Shown: positions 1 to 9,546, counted from the stretch's first letter. The stretch: DNA of 64,000 nt from Chryseobacterium capnotolerans (GCF_021278965.1 NZ_CP065589.1:2237001-2301000), one strand, 5' to 3'. Numbers and translations: made by a program. The notes: generated by a model from the letters alone, not told the origin.

Positions 1-410
1 ATAGCAGCCGCTTTTTTAAACTTCCAAAGATGTATTTTGCGGTCAAAAAAGGAATAATACTGCGGATATCTCACAAAGATCAGATCATGGATGGTTACGA
101 TCTTTTTAATAGGTTTCTGATCCCATTTCAAAGGCAATTCACCGGATAAACCATGAAAAATATCCGCACCCAGCTTTTGGGCATCTTTTCCCATTTTAAG
201 CTGGCGCGAGAGGCTTCCTTTTGAAGTTTCTACAAACTTTACATTGGGACGGTCAAGAATATCCTTTCCACGCTCAGATTTGTTTTTATTGAGCAGCAGA
301 TATTCGTTGTCCGGTTCATATTGAGAAAGAATTCTTACCAGATCTCTTGAATAATTGCCCAGCCCGGATGTGTTATGGAAAAAACGTTTTGCGTCAAAAG
401 CAATTTTCAT
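1..410 (-). CDS. Glycosyltransferase family 4 (N-terminal part, runs off the window)
   Basis: About 136 codons from ATG at 408-410 to the left edge of the window. The N-terminus (MKIAFDAKRFFHNTSGLGNY) has the first beta strand and the Gly-rich loop 'TSGLGNYSR' typical of the acceptor-binding half of GT-B family 4 enzymes. 'DIFHGLSGELP' and 'TIHDLIFVRYP' further in also fit this family. It would transfer a sugar from a nucleotide donor to a surface glycan or lipid at the cytoplasmic face. The start overlaps the stop of the deacetylase gene by four bases (ATGA), so it is the last visible gene of a translationally coupled glycan operon. The catalytic C-terminal half is outside the window and the substrate cannot be told. 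Confidence 0.8.
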   Translation of the reverse strand, partial: MKIAFDAKRFFHNTSGLGNYSRDLVRILSQYEPDNEYLLLNKNKSERGKDILDRPNVKFVETSKGSLSRQLKMGKDAQKLGADIFHGLSGELPLKWDQKPIKKIVTIHDLIFVRYPQYYSFFDRKIHLWKFKKAAA

Positions 411-1183
411 GCGTGTATCTGTTTTTGAAATTCCTGAAAGGTACCAAAGGTATGGCCTTTTTCTTTAAGCCATCCCACAAAGGTATCAAATCTTTCTACC
501 ATCTCTTTTCCGGAATTTTTCACTGTAAAACCAGGAAGTTTGAATGCTTCATCTTTAATGGATGAAAATTCCCAGGGATGGAAATAAATATTCAGATACT
601 TATCCTTTTTCAATACATCAGCTGCCAGCTTTTTATAGATCGCTAATGGAAAATTATGAAAGCTTAACCAGAATAAAGGAATTCTGAAATTCGGGGATAC
701 TGATGCAGGAACCTGCATTACATTTCCTTCATTAAAGTAAGTTCTCGATACTTTAAGGTTGTTATATCTTCCTGGTAAAAATGTTGGATTAATGGATGAA
801 TTGTATGAATATCCAGCTTTTTCCACTTCTTTTTCATCTACAGGCATCATTCTCGGCATTCTTAAGCCTGTTACTTTTGTGGAGAATAACTCTTCCAGTC
901 TTTCTCTTGATTCTTTGAGATGTTTATCTTCAAACTCTGAGTGAAACCAAGTGTGAGAAGCGAGCTCATGACCTTCATTCAGTAGTCTTTCAATAAGATG
1001 TTTACTGTTTTCGGCAAAGACTACGGTAGAAAAAAAGGTAGCTTTTGCTCCATGTTTTTTCAGAATATTTAAAATATTTTCAAGTCCGTGCTGAGATATA
1101 GAGATTTGTTTATCAAAAGAGATCTCGCCTTTATATTCTAAAGGCATGTCAAACTCCTCGATATCAAAACTTAATAAAACCAT
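407..1183 (-). CDS. Polysaccharide deacetylase (CE4 / NodB fold)
   Basis: 258 aa. It starts with the metal-site motif SFDIEEFD (residues 5-12), followed by ATFF (48-51) and GHELASHTWFH (71-81), the variant of the H-[ST]-x-x-H zinc motif seen in XrtA-type deacetylases. 'GLRMPRM' near 106-112 corresponds to the R-x-P motif and 'YFHPWEF' near 201 to the late catalytic His region. It probably removes an N- or O-acetyl group from a sugar on a growing surface glycan. No signal peptide is visible, so a cytoplasmic action on lipid-linked intermediates is possible. It begins one base after the GT2 gene ends and overlaps the next glycosyltransferase by 4 bases. Confidence 0.88.
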   Translation of the reverse strand: MVLLSFDIEEFDMPLEYKGEISFDKQISISQHGLENILNILKKHGAKATFFSTVVFAENSKHLIERLLNEGHELASHTWFHSEFEDKHLKESRERLEELFSTKVTGLRMPRMMPVDEKEVEKAGYSYNSSINPTFLPGRYNNLKVSRTYFNEGNVMQVPASVSPNFRIPLFWLSFHNFPLAIYKKLAADVLKKDKYLNIYFHPWEFSSIKDEAFKLPGFTVKNSGKEMVERFDTFVGWLKEKGHTFGTFQEFQKQIHA

Positions 1184-2113
1184 TTAAAAATTTTTGTTTT
1201 TTATAATATAATTAGGTCTTTCTTTAACCTGTTTAAAGATTTTCCCTAAATAAATACCAATGATTCCGAGGATGATGAGTTGAATTCCTCCAAAGAATAC
1301 AATGGTCATAATTAATGATGCCCAACCTGAGATTTCAGTATGAACAACAAATGAGTGAATCACATAAGCAACATATCCAATTACTGAAAAAAGAGAGAAT
1401 AAAAAGCCCAGATAAGCTGCTAAATAAAGTGGTTTTACACTAAAAGCAGTAATTCCTGTAAACGCAAATTTGAGCATTTTTTTGAGGTTATAACTGCTTT
1501 CTCCTGCCATTCTTTCTCCTGCAGTAAAATCGATGCCGATTTGTTTGTAGCCCATCCAGCTTGTTAGCCCTCTTAAGAACAGATCATCTTCTTTAAAACT
1601 TCTCATCGCTTCTACAGCATTGGCATCCATCAATCTGAAATCAGATCCGCCTCCTTTGGTAAGGTTTACATCTGAAAGGCTGGATAAAAGCTTATAAAAA
1701 ACATCTGAAGTCTTTCTTTTAAAATAAGAAATCTGTTTAGGATAGGTTCTTACCGTATACACAATATCATAGCCTTCCTCCCATTTTTGAATCATTTCAG
1801 GGATTAATTCAGGGGGATGCTGAAGATCGCCATCCATTGAAACCACAGCATTTCCATGTGCATAATCCATCCCGGCCTTTACCGCCGGCTGGTGTCCAAA
1901 ATTTCTGGAAAATTCAATAAATTTTACTTCTTCATACTTTTGGGACAGTTCTTCCAACTTCTGCTGTGTGCTATCCCTGCTCCCATCATTCACAAAAATG
2001 ATTTCAAAATCATAATTCTCCAGCCCTGAAAAAACTTCTTTTATTTTTTCATGAACTAAAGCCACATTTCCTTCTTCGTTATGGGCAGGAATGACAATAG
2101 AAATTTTCTTCAT
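1184..2113 (-). CDS. Family 2 glycosyltransferase, GtrB/dolichol-phosphate-sugar synthase type
   Basis: 309 aa. The GT-A domain starts with ISIVIPAHNEE, followed by VNDGSRD (residues 41-47) and the metal-binding DGD at 94-96 in MDGDLQHP. Two hydrophobic segments in the last 90 residues form a membrane anchor. This layout matches enzymes that move a sugar from a nucleotide donor to polyprenyl phosphate at the inner face of the membrane. The adjoining GT87-like protein could use the lipid-linked sugar on the other face. It sits 3 bases after the upstream gene and directly abuts the deacetylase gene. The exact sugar is unknown. Confidence 0.9.
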   Translation of the reverse strand: MKKISIVIPAHNEEGNVALVHEKIKEVFSGLENYDFEIIFVNDGSRDSTQQKLEELSQKYEEVKFIEFSRNFGHQPAVKAGMDYAHGNAVVSMDGDLQHPPELIPEMIQKWEEGYDIVYTVRTYPKQISYFKRKTSDVFYKLLSSLSDVNLTKGGGSDFRLMDANAVEAMRSFKEDDLFLRGLTSWMGYKQIGIDFTAGERMAGESSYNLKKMLKFAFTGITAFSVKPLYLAAYLGFLFSLFSVIGYVAYVIHSFVVHTEISGWASLIMTIVFFGGIQLIILGIIGIYLGKIFKQVKERPNYIIKNKNF

Positions 2114-2116
2114 ACA

Positions 2117-3286
2117 TTAATTTAAAGTGTAGTCCTTCTCAAAGTCTTTGGTCATCAGTTCGTAAATAACTCTGAACCAAACAACGATACAAGGTACGGC
2201 TTTCAAAGAATATTTAATAATATAATTTTGTTTGATAAATTTCGGAAATAAATCCGATGGTGAAAAACAGGTTAAAATGATAACAAATACCAATAATCCA
2301 ATTATGAAAGGCGTTTTTCCCTTTTGAAGGGTAAACCAGATCATTACTCCTGCTACGGCAATGATATACGTTGGTGATTCTGAACCTGAGCTAAACAACA
2401 CCAAAAACAGCAATGTAGAAGCCAGAATCATCAATTGAAATGCATAGTTTTTATATTGCTTGATTCTGATATAGGGTAATGCAAATAAAGGAACACCAAA
2501 AGCTAAAAAGGTAAGATTGGAAATGGAAGCATCCCCCAAAATTCTTCTTACAAACCCCATTAGCGATATATCCTGCATATTTCCTAATATCTGATTATCA
2601 CCATTTTTCGCAATCAGAGACGTTACCCAGTCTGAGTAACTCTGAATGACAAATTGCGGGCTTGAGTAGATCATTGGGATCACAAAACACAGGACGGCAA
2701 TACCGATTCCTGCAAGAATAAACTTCACTTTATTTTTGATAAAGAAAAACTGTGACAAGCCTACAATTCCATAAATTTTCACAAAAATTCCCACAACAAT
2801 AGCAGTTGCTGACTGTACTTCTTTTCTTTCGTAAATAAATGTTGCAGACAGCATTAAAAGCCCTGCCAAAGCCACATTAAACTGTAAACTCACTGCCGCA
2901 GTGATGAATTCCTGCAGACATAATAAAGCAAAAAGAGCTTTTTTAGGATCAGAAAATGGAAGTTTATAAATAGCATATAGAAAAACAGCTGTATTGGCAA
3001 CATTCCAAAGAGCAATTCCCATCCAATCCGGCATTACTGCAAAAGGAGCAATCAGCAAACTGAATAAGATACCATAATGGTTGGTATCACCATAACGCTC
3101 AGGGTATGCCAGATACAAGTTTTTCTCATCAATGGTATTAAAGAAAACTCCTTTGAAAATCAGGTAATTGTTAATCGCCTGAGGACCTCTGGAGAGCTTA
3201 GAAAGTGCAGTAGCTATGGCTACAATAATATAAACCCCAAATATATATTTAGGGTTTAATAGTATCTTAAGAAATTTTTCTTTCAA
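2117..3286 (-). CDS. Multi-spanning membrane mannosyltransferase-like protein (GT87/DUF2029 type)
   Basis: 389 aa with about ten hydrophobic segments. The first loop after the first helix contains polar residues and an acidic stretch (ERYGDTNHYG, around 60-75), as in GT-C enzymes that use polyprenyl-phosphate sugars. Its position as first gene of the cluster, three bases before the GT2 gene, supports a two-step route: the GT2 enzyme makes the lipid-linked sugar and this protein transfers it outside the cytoplasmic membrane. The family call rests on topology and neighbourhood rather than on a diagnostic motif. A plain polymerase or flippase-like membrane protein remains possible. Confidence 0.65.
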   Translation of the reverse strand: MKEKFLKILLNPKYIFGVYIIVAIATALSKLSRGPQAINNYLIFKGVFFNTIDEKNLYLAYPERYGDTNHYGILFSLLIAPFAVMPDWMGIALWNVANTAVFLYAIYKLPFSDPKKALFALLCLQEFITAAVSLQFNVALAGLLMLSATFIYERKEVQSATAIVVGIFVKIYGIVGLSQFFFIKNKVKFILAGIGIAVLCFVIPMIYSSPQFVIQSYSDWVTSLIAKNGDNQILGNMQDISLMGFVRRILGDASISNLTFLAFGVPLFALPYIRIKQYKNYAFQLMILASTLLFLVLFSSGSESPTYIIAVAGVMIWFTLQKGKTPFIIGLLVFVIILTCFSPSDLFPKFIKQNYIIKYSLKAVPCIVVWFRVIYELMTKDFEKDYTLN

Positions 3287-3316
3287 AATAAGTGGTATTA
3301 GTTTAAAAACCTAATC

Positions 3317-4129
3317 TTAAACAGCTACATTATTTTCTCTCAATGCATCATTAAGAGATGTTTTTTTATCTGTAGATTCTTTTCTCTGACCGATGATCAG
3401 AGCACAAGGAACCTGATATTCTCCAGCTGGATATTGTTTTGTATAGCTTCCCGGGATTACTACAGAACGAGCAGGAACTCTTCCTTTAATTTCGATAGGT
3501 TCGCTTCCTGTTACATCAATGATTTTTGTAGATGCTGTTAAAACAACATTCGCTCCCAATACTGCTTCTCTTTCTACATGCACTCCTTCTACCACGATAC
3601 ATCTTGAACCGATAAAACAATCATCTTCAATGATTACCGGAGCTGCTTGTAATGGCTCTAATACACCACCGATTCCAACACCGCCGCTCAAGTGAACATT
3701 TTTACCGATCTGTGCACAGCTTCCTACTGTTGCCCAGGTATCTACCATTGTTCCTGAATCTACATAAGCTCCAATGTTGACATAAGACGGCATCATAATT
3801 ACCCCTGAAGCGACGAAAGATCCTTCTCTGGCAATTGCATGAGGAACTACTCTCACTCCTTTTTCCGCATAATTTTTCTTTAAAGGAATCTTGTCATGGA
3901 ATTCAAATGGACCTACTTCAATAGTTTCCATCTTTTGGATCGGGAAATACATTACTACTGCTTTCTTCACCCACTCATTTACCTGCCATCCGTTTTCCGT
4001 AGGCTCTGCTACACGAAGTTCTCCGGAATCTAATAAAGAAATAACCTCTCTGATCGCTTTTTGGCTGTCTTCATTTTGTAATAGTTCTCTATTATCCCAA
4101 ATGTTTTCAATAGTTTGTTGTAACGACAT
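3317..4129 (-). CDS. dapD: 2,3,4,5-Tetrahydropyridine-2,6-dicarboxylate N-succinyltransferase
   Basis: 270 aa, the usual length of DapD. An N-terminal helical part is followed by a left-handed beta-helix with hexapeptide repeats from about residue 100 (GVRVVPHAIAREG, GVIMMPSYVNIGAYVD, ATVGSCAQIGKNVHLSGG) and an extended C-terminus. The enzyme transfers succinyl from succinyl-CoA to tetrahydrodipicolinate in the succinylase branch of lysine and diaminopimelate synthesis. It lies 30 bases upstream of the glycan genes in the same direction, but its job is unrelated, so any co-transcription is probably incidental. The frame is intact and the start is a clean ATG. Confidence 0.95.
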   Translation of the reverse strand: MSLQQTIENIWDNRELLQNEDSQKAIREVISLLDSGELRVAEPTENGWQVNEWVKKAVVMYFPIQKMETIEVGPFEFHDKIPLKKNYAEKGVRVVPHAIAREGSFVASGVIMMPSYVNIGAYVDSGTMVDTWATVGSCAQIGKNVHLSGGVGIGGVLEPLQAAPVIIEDDCFIGSRCIVVEGVHVEREAVLGANVVLTASTKIIDVTGSEPIEIKGRVPARSVVIPGSYTKQYPAGEYQVPCALIIGQRKESTDKKTSLNDALRENNVAV

Positions 4130-4211
4130 GTTTCTTATTTAAATTAGTTTGAAAAATTATACCCGTCAAAGATACAAAAAGTTCAGCAAAACGATTTTTA
4201 AGTTTTTGCTT

Positions 4212-4821
4212 TTAATAAAGGTGTAACATACGTCCAACTCTCTTTTTATAAGTCAGATAAACAGAGCCGTGCTGTCTCTGTAAATGTTCTTCTTCAAGAC
4301 GAATCTGAATCTGCATTAAGATACTGCCGATTATCAACAAAAAGAAGGCAATTACTGTAGGGTAAGCAAAGAAAAACCCGATAAGGCTTAGCGTCATCCC
4401 TAAAAAAATAGGATTTCGTGAAAACCGAAATAATCCGATTGTAATAAGTTCTGTTTTCATGTGCTCATCGATGCCTATGCGCCAGGAGTTTTTCATTTGA
4501 AATTGTGCAATAACCACCCAGATAAAGGCTAAAATCATTAATCCAACTCCAATGTACTGAAACAGATTAAAGCTCAAAAAATCTATTCCAAATAATTCTC
4601 TTACCCTTGGAAAAGGTAAAGGCAATAAGGCATAAATGAATAAAACGATGAGAATCAGCTTGAAATACCAACCTACTAACGCATAAGCAGAATCATCTTT
4701 TGGCAATACATTAGGATTCTTGCCAATTTTCCTTGCAACAGCTATACTGATTCCAAGAAATGAAACAGCAAAAAAAAAGTATAAAATAACACGGGATAAA
4801 AAATCGGATAAAATCTGTCAT
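4212..4821 (-). CDS. Isoprenylcysteine/phospholipid methyltransferase-like membrane protein (frameshift in an A9 run)
   Basis: The continuous frame covers about 164 aa from a TTG at 4706, but the reading frame stays open upstream to 4817 without an ATG. A good ATG at 4819-4821 (MTDFIRFFIPCYFILFF) is one base out of frame. Removing one A from the run at 4770-4778 joins both parts into a 202-aa protein with four or five membrane helices. The C-terminal part (GLFRFSRNPIFLGM, then EEEHLQRQHG..Y..Y) is the RNP..LG motif and Glu-rich tail of the ICMT/PEMT family, which uses S-adenosylmethionine on membrane substrates. The substrate is unknown. A sequencing error in the homopolymer is the simplest reason for the break. 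Confidence 0.7.
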
Positions 4822-4986
4822 GCTTATTTGTTTGCAGCAAATTTCAATAATTTTTGATGTGCAATACTATTGCAATCTTTTTTCAATTGTTGTGAATGAT
4901 TATTAAATTCTCATTAAAGTAATTAAAGACAGCCAAAACTTAAATATAAATATAACACTATATAACAAAACATTACATAAGTTTAC

Positions 4987-5834
4987 TTAATCTATAACTT
5001 TAGATAATGATTTGCTTTTTTTAAACTCGGTCAGACTCATGTTATGCTGCTTTTTGAAGAACTTATTGAGATGACTTTCATCAGAAAAACCAAACTCGGT
5101 GACTATCTCATTAATCCTCATATCGCTAAAAAGAAGCCGATGTTCAATCAATCTTAATTTATAATTCAGGATATAATGGGTAATGGTTTCTCCGCAATGG
5201 TTTTTAAAATAGCTGCCAAGATAGGTTTCGGAAAGTCCAAATTTATGAGCGATGACAGCCACCTTTAAAAGTGCCGGATCATGGATATTTCCCTGGATAT
5301 AATCAATGATCTCCACTATTCTTTTATCTGTATTGGATGCTATATGTTCAACCCGCATCTTTGATATATTCCTGGCAGCAATCACAATTAATGCATTCAC
5401 GTAATGCAGGGTCAGCTCCTCCTGATAAAGATCCGGATAATTCAGACCGTGAAGCAGTGAAGTGACAATAGAATCCACCAAAACAACATCCGGCTTATTC
5501 TGTAAAATACATCCGGAAAGATAAGAAGCCCCATACAATAAGCATCCTATTGAATCAATACTATTCCATTTGTAATCCTTTACATAACGTTCACTAAACT
5601 TTACAAGTAAAAGCTCAGTTTTTTCCTCAACTTTCAAGTGGTGTTCATCATCAGGAGTTAGTAATATCAGGCTGCCCTTGCTATAAGAAGCTATATTGTT
5701 ATTTATGGTAAAGGAACCTTTTCCGGAAATCACATAGATGATCTGAAAAAAGAGAAACGATTGCCTGTTAAAGGGCAATTTTCAGTTTCATGATATTCAA
5801 CTTTTACCAATTGATCTATATTCTCTCTTTTCAT
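4987..5834 (-). CDS. AraC family transcriptional regulator (frameshift in an A6 run)
   Basis: The C-terminal ~100 residues hold two helix-turn-helix units (LSETYLGSYFKNHCGETITHY and the FGFSDESHLNKFFKK signature). The N-terminal part is a cupin-like sensor (IIYVISGKGSF, LTPDDEHHLKVE). The uninterrupted frame begins only at a TTG at 5776-5778, just after a stop. A natural start, ATG at 5832-5834 (MKRENIDQLVKVEYHETENC), comes into frame if the A run at 5746-5751 has seven bases instead of six, giving about 282 aa. The gene is divergent from the MFS exporter at 6008 and probably controls it. The inducer is unknown. Confidence 0.8.
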
Positions 5835-6007
5835 ATGAAGATATTTAATTGTTTTTTAATGGTCATATGCAATCGCGTCATCCTCATTTGTGGTTGCGTT
5901 GGCAAATCATGACGATTTCATGCGGTAAAAATACTTATTTATCATTAAAATGTACTGATTTTTTACGTTTTTTCTGTTCAAATTTGCTACATTAAAATTT
6001 AAAATCA

Positions 6008-7195
6008 ATGAAAAGATCAATCTATGTCCTGGCGCTAGGTGCTTTTGGCATTATTACTACCGAATTTGGGGTTGTGGGTATTCTTCCTACGATCAGCAGG
6101 CAATTCGGGGTATCAATTGATACGGCAGGATGGCTGCTGAGCGCTTTTGCTATCACAGTGGCTGTTTCCTCCCCTTTTATCACTTCTTTTACCAGCAAAA
6201 TAAACCGTAAGTTTCTTCTATGTCTCGTGATGAGCATATTTGTTCTTTCCAATCTTATCTCTGCTTTTTCCACCAACTTTACGATGCTTATGATTGCCCG
6301 TATTTTACCAGCCATACTGCATCCTTTGTTCTGGAATATCTCCATTGCCATTGCCTTCAAAGAAAAGGGAGCAAAAGGAGTATCTACTGTCATGCTGGGA
6401 CTGAGTCTTGCCACCGTTCTTGGTATTCCTATGACGACTTATGCTGCAGATCTTTTTCATGATTGGAAAGCTTCATTTTTCCTGAGCAGTATCATCAGCT
6501 TTATTGCGTTTATCGGGTTATTGCTTTTTATACCCTCTCTCCCTGCAGAAAAAGAAAAATCAGAGCAAAATCAGTTCGTTATTTTGAAAAACCCTCTTTT
6601 GTGGATCAATCTGATTTCCACCATCGGTACATTAGCAGCCATGTTCTCAAGCTATACTTACCTTACGGCTTATCTTGAAGAAATTACCAAAATGAATGGA
6701 GCCCAGATCAGTATCATGCTGCTTCTTTTCGGAGGCATGGGAACCCTTGGCAACTGGCTTATGGGAATAGTTTTAAGCCGAAATGTAAAGCTCACAACAA
6801 GATTGTTTTTGCTGCTTCTCATTTCAGTACAAATTCTGGCTTACTTTCTGGGCGGACTTTTTGTTCCTATGGTTATTATTGTATCTTTTTGGGGCATGAT
6901 CCACACAGGTGGCTTTTTAGTCTCCAATATCAGAACTACACAAAACATTCCTCATCATGCGCTGGAATTTGTTAACAGTTTGCTCACATCATCTTTTAAT
7001 ATCGGGATTTCATTAGGTGCATTTCTTGGTGGGATAGTAAGCGCTTATTATGGAGTTCAGTATGTTCTTTCAGTGAGTGTCTTGCTACTTACAGCAACAT
7101 TATTCCTGAGTTTCTTTTCGTTCCCTAAAAGCATTACGACAGACGAAAGCAGTGAAGAAAAAGAACTTGGAACAACGGTTTGTGAACATATTTAA
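6008..7195 (+). CDS. MFS transporter, sugar-efflux/drug exporter type (AraJ/YdhP-like)
   Basis: 395 aa with twelve predicted membrane segments. The N-terminus (ALGAFGIITTEFGVVGILP) carries the 'TEF..VG.LP' motif typical of DHA1-type exporters such as AraJ and YdhP. The loop SFTSKINRKFLL between helices 2 and 3 resembles motif A. It should export small molecules by proton antiport across the inner membrane. It is divergent from the AraC gene with a 173-base gap, the standard layout for an exporter and its local activator. A rho-independent terminator follows at 7219-7248. Confidence 0.88.
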   Translation: MKRSIYVLALGAFGIITTEFGVVGILPTISRQFGVSIDTAGWLLSAFAITVAVSSPFITSFTSKINRKFLLCLVMSIFVLSNLISAFSTNFTMLMIARILPAILHPLFWNISIAIAFKEKGAKGVSTVMLGLSLATVLGIPMTTYAADLFHDWKASFFLSSIISFIAFIGLLLFIPSLPAEKEKSEQNQFVILKNPLLWINLISTIGTLAAMFSSYTYLTAYLEEITKMNGAQISIMLLLFGGMGTLGNWLMGIVLSRNVKLTTRLFLLLLISVQILAYFLGGLFVPMVIIVSFWGMIHTGGFLVSNIRTTQNIPHHALEFVNSLLTSSFNIGISLGAFLGGIVSAYYGVQYVLSVSVLLLTATLFLSFFSFPKSITTDESSEEKELGTTVCEHI

Positions 7196-7218
7196 TTCAT
7201 TTTATATTCATCTATTTG

Positions 7219-7248
7219 AAAGCAACTCTTTAGGGGTTGCTTTTTTTT
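7219..7248 (+). terminator. Rho-independent terminator after the MFS exporter
   Basis: AAGCAAC and GTTGCTT form a short stem around a Gly-rich loop, followed by a run of T. It lies 24 bases after the exporter stop codon. Confidence 0.75.
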
Positions 7249-7452
7249 AGGTTTAAAGCCTATGGAATTAATTTTAATATTAAAATGATAATGCATAGAT
7301 AGATTATGAGTTCTGATATATTCCAATGCTTTGTTTTTATTCATTTGATAAGTTTTTGTAAACCTAAGTGAAGAAGAATTGAATAAAAACTTTTTTTATA
7401 CCGATAGATTAAAATCAGATGTATATGATTGATTTCTTAATGTTGATAGAAT

Positions 7453-7779
7453 TTAAAGCATCATTTTACTGATGGCTTCAAGAAGACAGTCTTTATAGCT
7501 TTTGGCTACAGTAATTTTTAAATCTCCGCATAACAGCTGGTTATCTTCAAAAGATTCAATATTCGTTAAGTTAACGATATATGAGTTATGAACCCGCATA
7601 AATTCCTTCGGCAGGTTTTCGATCAGATCTTTGAGTGTTCTGTAATAAACATATCTTTTCCGGTCTATGGTATGTACTTCTACATAGTTCCCCAGACCTT
7701 TGATAATATTGATATCCTTAAAGAAAAGTTTTACCAGCTTTTTGTCTGTTTTAATAAAAGCAAACGTTCTGTCCTCCAT
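7453..7779 (-). CDS. Stand-alone LytTR DNA-binding protein
   Basis: 108 aa. Almost the whole protein is a LytTR domain: IIKGLGNYVEVHT, YYRTLKDLIENLP and FMRVHNSYIVNLTNIESF are the standard beta-strand and recognition-loop features. No receiver domain is present, so its activity may depend on a partner or on expression level. It starts 8 bases after the stop of the NlpC/P60 lipoprotein gene on the same strand and is probably co-transcribed with it. Targets are unknown. Confidence 0.85.
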   Translation of the reverse strand: MEDRTFAFIKTDKKLVKLFFKDINIIKGLGNYVEVHTIDRKRYVYYRTLKDLIENLPKEFMRVHNSYIVNLTNIESFEDNQLLCGDLKITVAKSYKDCLLEAISKMML

Positions 7780-7787
7780 TGGAATTA

Positions 7788-8359
7788 TTATAAAATTCTT
7801 TGGGCATGAAGATAAGCTTTATTCCAGTATTTTTCGTTCAGGGATGAAATAATAACTCCTTTTGAAGTGGAAGCATGAATGAACTTCACTTCTCCGTCCG
7901 GGCCAATGTCATGAACAATTCCTACATGGGAAACCCTGCTTCCTCCGGCAGTAGCAAAAAACAGCAAGTCACCAGGTTTTACATCCCTGATATCAATGTT
8001 TTTCCCGGTTCCGGCCTGATCGGTTGATCTTCTTGGAAGGCTAAAGTCATTTTCTTCAAACACTTTTACAGTAAAACCGGAACAATCAAAACCTGAAGAT
8101 GTATTCCCTCCGAATTTATAAGGAGTTCCAAGGTATTTCTCAGCATCTTTTAGGACATCATTGATGGACCTTGATACATTTCCATCGAATTTAGAATCCA
8201 ATTTTCTCAGATTTTCAGATTTCACTACGGTTTTAGAGCCCGGTTTCTTGCTGGAAGAAACGTTTTTTGAAGAGCCGCAAGACACTACAAAAGCAGATGC
8301 AATCAGCCAAAGAGAAAGCTGCTTTATACTCAATTTTTTTCAAATAATCCTGGTCCCAT
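7788..8359 (-). CDS. NlpC/P60 (C40) cell-wall peptidase lipoprotein
   Basis: 181 aa when read from a TTG at 8331-8333. A lipoprotein signal (LIASAFVVSC, Cys19) is followed by a Lys/Ser-rich linker and the C40 domain with catalytic Cys84 (DCSGF), His136 (SHVGIV) and His153 (FIHAS). It should cleave peptidoglycan stem peptides in the periplasm. An ATG at 8357-8359 would give an N-terminus MGPGLFEKKLSIKQL if the A7 run at 8334-8340 had one more base. Given how many one-base homopolymer defects this window has, I extend the call to that ATG but regard the start as uncertain. The LytTR gene follows directly. Confidence 0.85.
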
Positions 8360-8464
8360 ACTCGTCTGATTTTTACTTGATTAACGATTGATGTACAAAT
8401 ATACATTTTATATTTTAATTATATTATAACTATACTACAACTATATGATAAATATATGTTAAAA

Positions 8465-8495
8465 TTTTGATTTCCGTTATTTATTGCTATATTTG
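8465..8495 (+). promoter_or_regulatory. Bacteroidota-type promoter for the 8513 gene
   Basis: TTTTG at 8465-8469 and TATATTTG at 8488-8495 match the -33 TTTG and -7 TAnnTTTG elements with an 18-base spacer. The ATG is 18 bases downstream. Confidence 0.6.
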
Positions 8496-8512
8496 GAATT
8501 CAATTTTGCGAT

Positions 8513-9145
8513 ATGGCAACTTATGAAAGTCTCATTAAGATTAAAGGTTCTGTAGGTGACCTTGTTTTTTATACTCTGAATGGAAAAAATGTGGTTCGGA
8601 AGAAAAGCGGGTTCAATAAAACGGCTTTTAAAAAGAATCCGTCTTATGAAAAAGTAAGGCAAAACAGTTCTGAATTCGGACATTGTTCTAAAACCGGAAA
8701 GATCATCAGAAACAGCCTGGATCTTTATCTTAAAGAAACAGGAGATGCCCTACTCTACCAGAGTTTTGCAAAGCTGATGACTGAAATAAAAAATCTGGAC
8801 ACCATTTCCGGAAGAGGAAAACGAACGGTTGAAAGCGGTTTAAAGACTGAGGAAGGAAAAAGACTCTTGAAATCTTTTCAGTTTGGTGAAATAAAAAATG
8901 TATCGGCAGAAATTGAACGTCAAGACTGTACCCTTATTAAAAAAAGTGCTCAAGTTGAAAAAGCAATACTCATTACTTTAAAGCTGGATTCAGAAAATTA
9001 TACTATTGAAAAGACTGAAGAAGAGTGCTCTTTTGATGATCATCATGCATCTTTTAAAGAATATTTCTCAGGTGCTGACTGTGTGCTTTATTTTGTCGTA
9101 TTGAAGAATGAAAAAAATGAAATTTCCCATATGGGATTTGTATAA
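8513..9145 (+). CDS. Conserved-looking hypothetical protein, 210 aa
   Basis: Not recognised. 210 aa, mostly charged, with no signal peptide or membrane segment. The N-terminus (GSVGDLVFYTLNGKNVVRKK) looks like beta strands and is very Lys-rich; the middle is helical and polar; the C-terminus has a strand 'CVLYFVVLKNEKNEISHMGF'-like end. It stands alone between a promoter at 8465 and a terminator at 9148, so it appears to be a real monocistronic gene. A cytoplasmic role is likely from the lack of targeting signals. Confidence 0.75.
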   Translation: MATYESLIKIKGSVGDLVFYTLNGKNVVRKKSGFNKTAFKKNPSYEKVRQNSSEFGHCSKTGKIIRNSLDLYLKETGDALLYQSFAKLMTEIKNLDTISGRGKRTVESGLKTEEGKRLLKSFQFGEIKNVSAEIERQDCTLIKKSAQVEKAILITLKLDSENYTIEKTEEECSFDDHHASFKEYFSGADCVLYFVVLKNEKNEISHMGFV

Positions 9146-9147
9146 AT

Positions 9148-9175
9148 AAAAAGCCTGCAAATTTGCAGGCTTTTG
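9148..9175. terminator. Bidirectional terminator
   Basis: AAAAGCCTGCAAATTTGCAGGCTTTT is a perfect hairpin with A and T runs on both sides, placed between two convergent genes ending at 9145 and 9178. Confidence 0.85.
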
Positions 9176-9177
9176 TT

Positions 9178-9546
9178 TTATTTCTTTTCCCCGTTCCAGG
9201 TTCCGTATTGTGCCGGAGTTGGAAGGGTGTTTGACCAGCTTCCGTTTCCTTTTTTATCCGGATTAAGTTTTCCTTTAAATTCTCCTTTTGACGGAAGACC
9301 TACTGTTCCTACCAGATCTCCAGTGGTACTTAACTTACCGGCAATATTATAGTTCTCACTGCTAACATCGGAATGCATGGTTCCTGATACTTTACCAGTT
9401 TTATCCACCACAAAGTTCCACACTCCCTTATCTCCTCCTTCATAAGTTCCGGACCATGTTCCTACATAATCATAGATTGTATCATCATCCGAACTACAAC
9501 CGATAAATAAAAATGCCGTTAGTAAAAGTAAAAAAAGTTTCTTCAT
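9178..9546 (-). CDS. Small lipoprotein with a repeated beta-strand fold
   Basis: 122 aa. Lipoprotein signal MKKLFLLLLTAFLFIGC with Cys17, then SSDDD, a common Bacteroidota surface-export sequence after the lipid Cys. The rest alternates Gly and Trp strands (GTWSGTYEGGDKGVWNF, GSWSNTLPTPAQYGTW) and resembles small beta-barrel lipoproteins of unknown function. It ends in the bidirectional terminator. Confidence 0.75.
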   Translation of the reverse strand: MKKLFLLLLTAFLFIGCSSDDDTIYDYVGTWSGTYEGGDKGVWNFVVDKTGKVSGTMHSDVSSENYNIAGKLSTTGDLVGTVGLPSKGEFKGKLNPDKKGNGSWSNTLPTPAQYGTWNGEKK

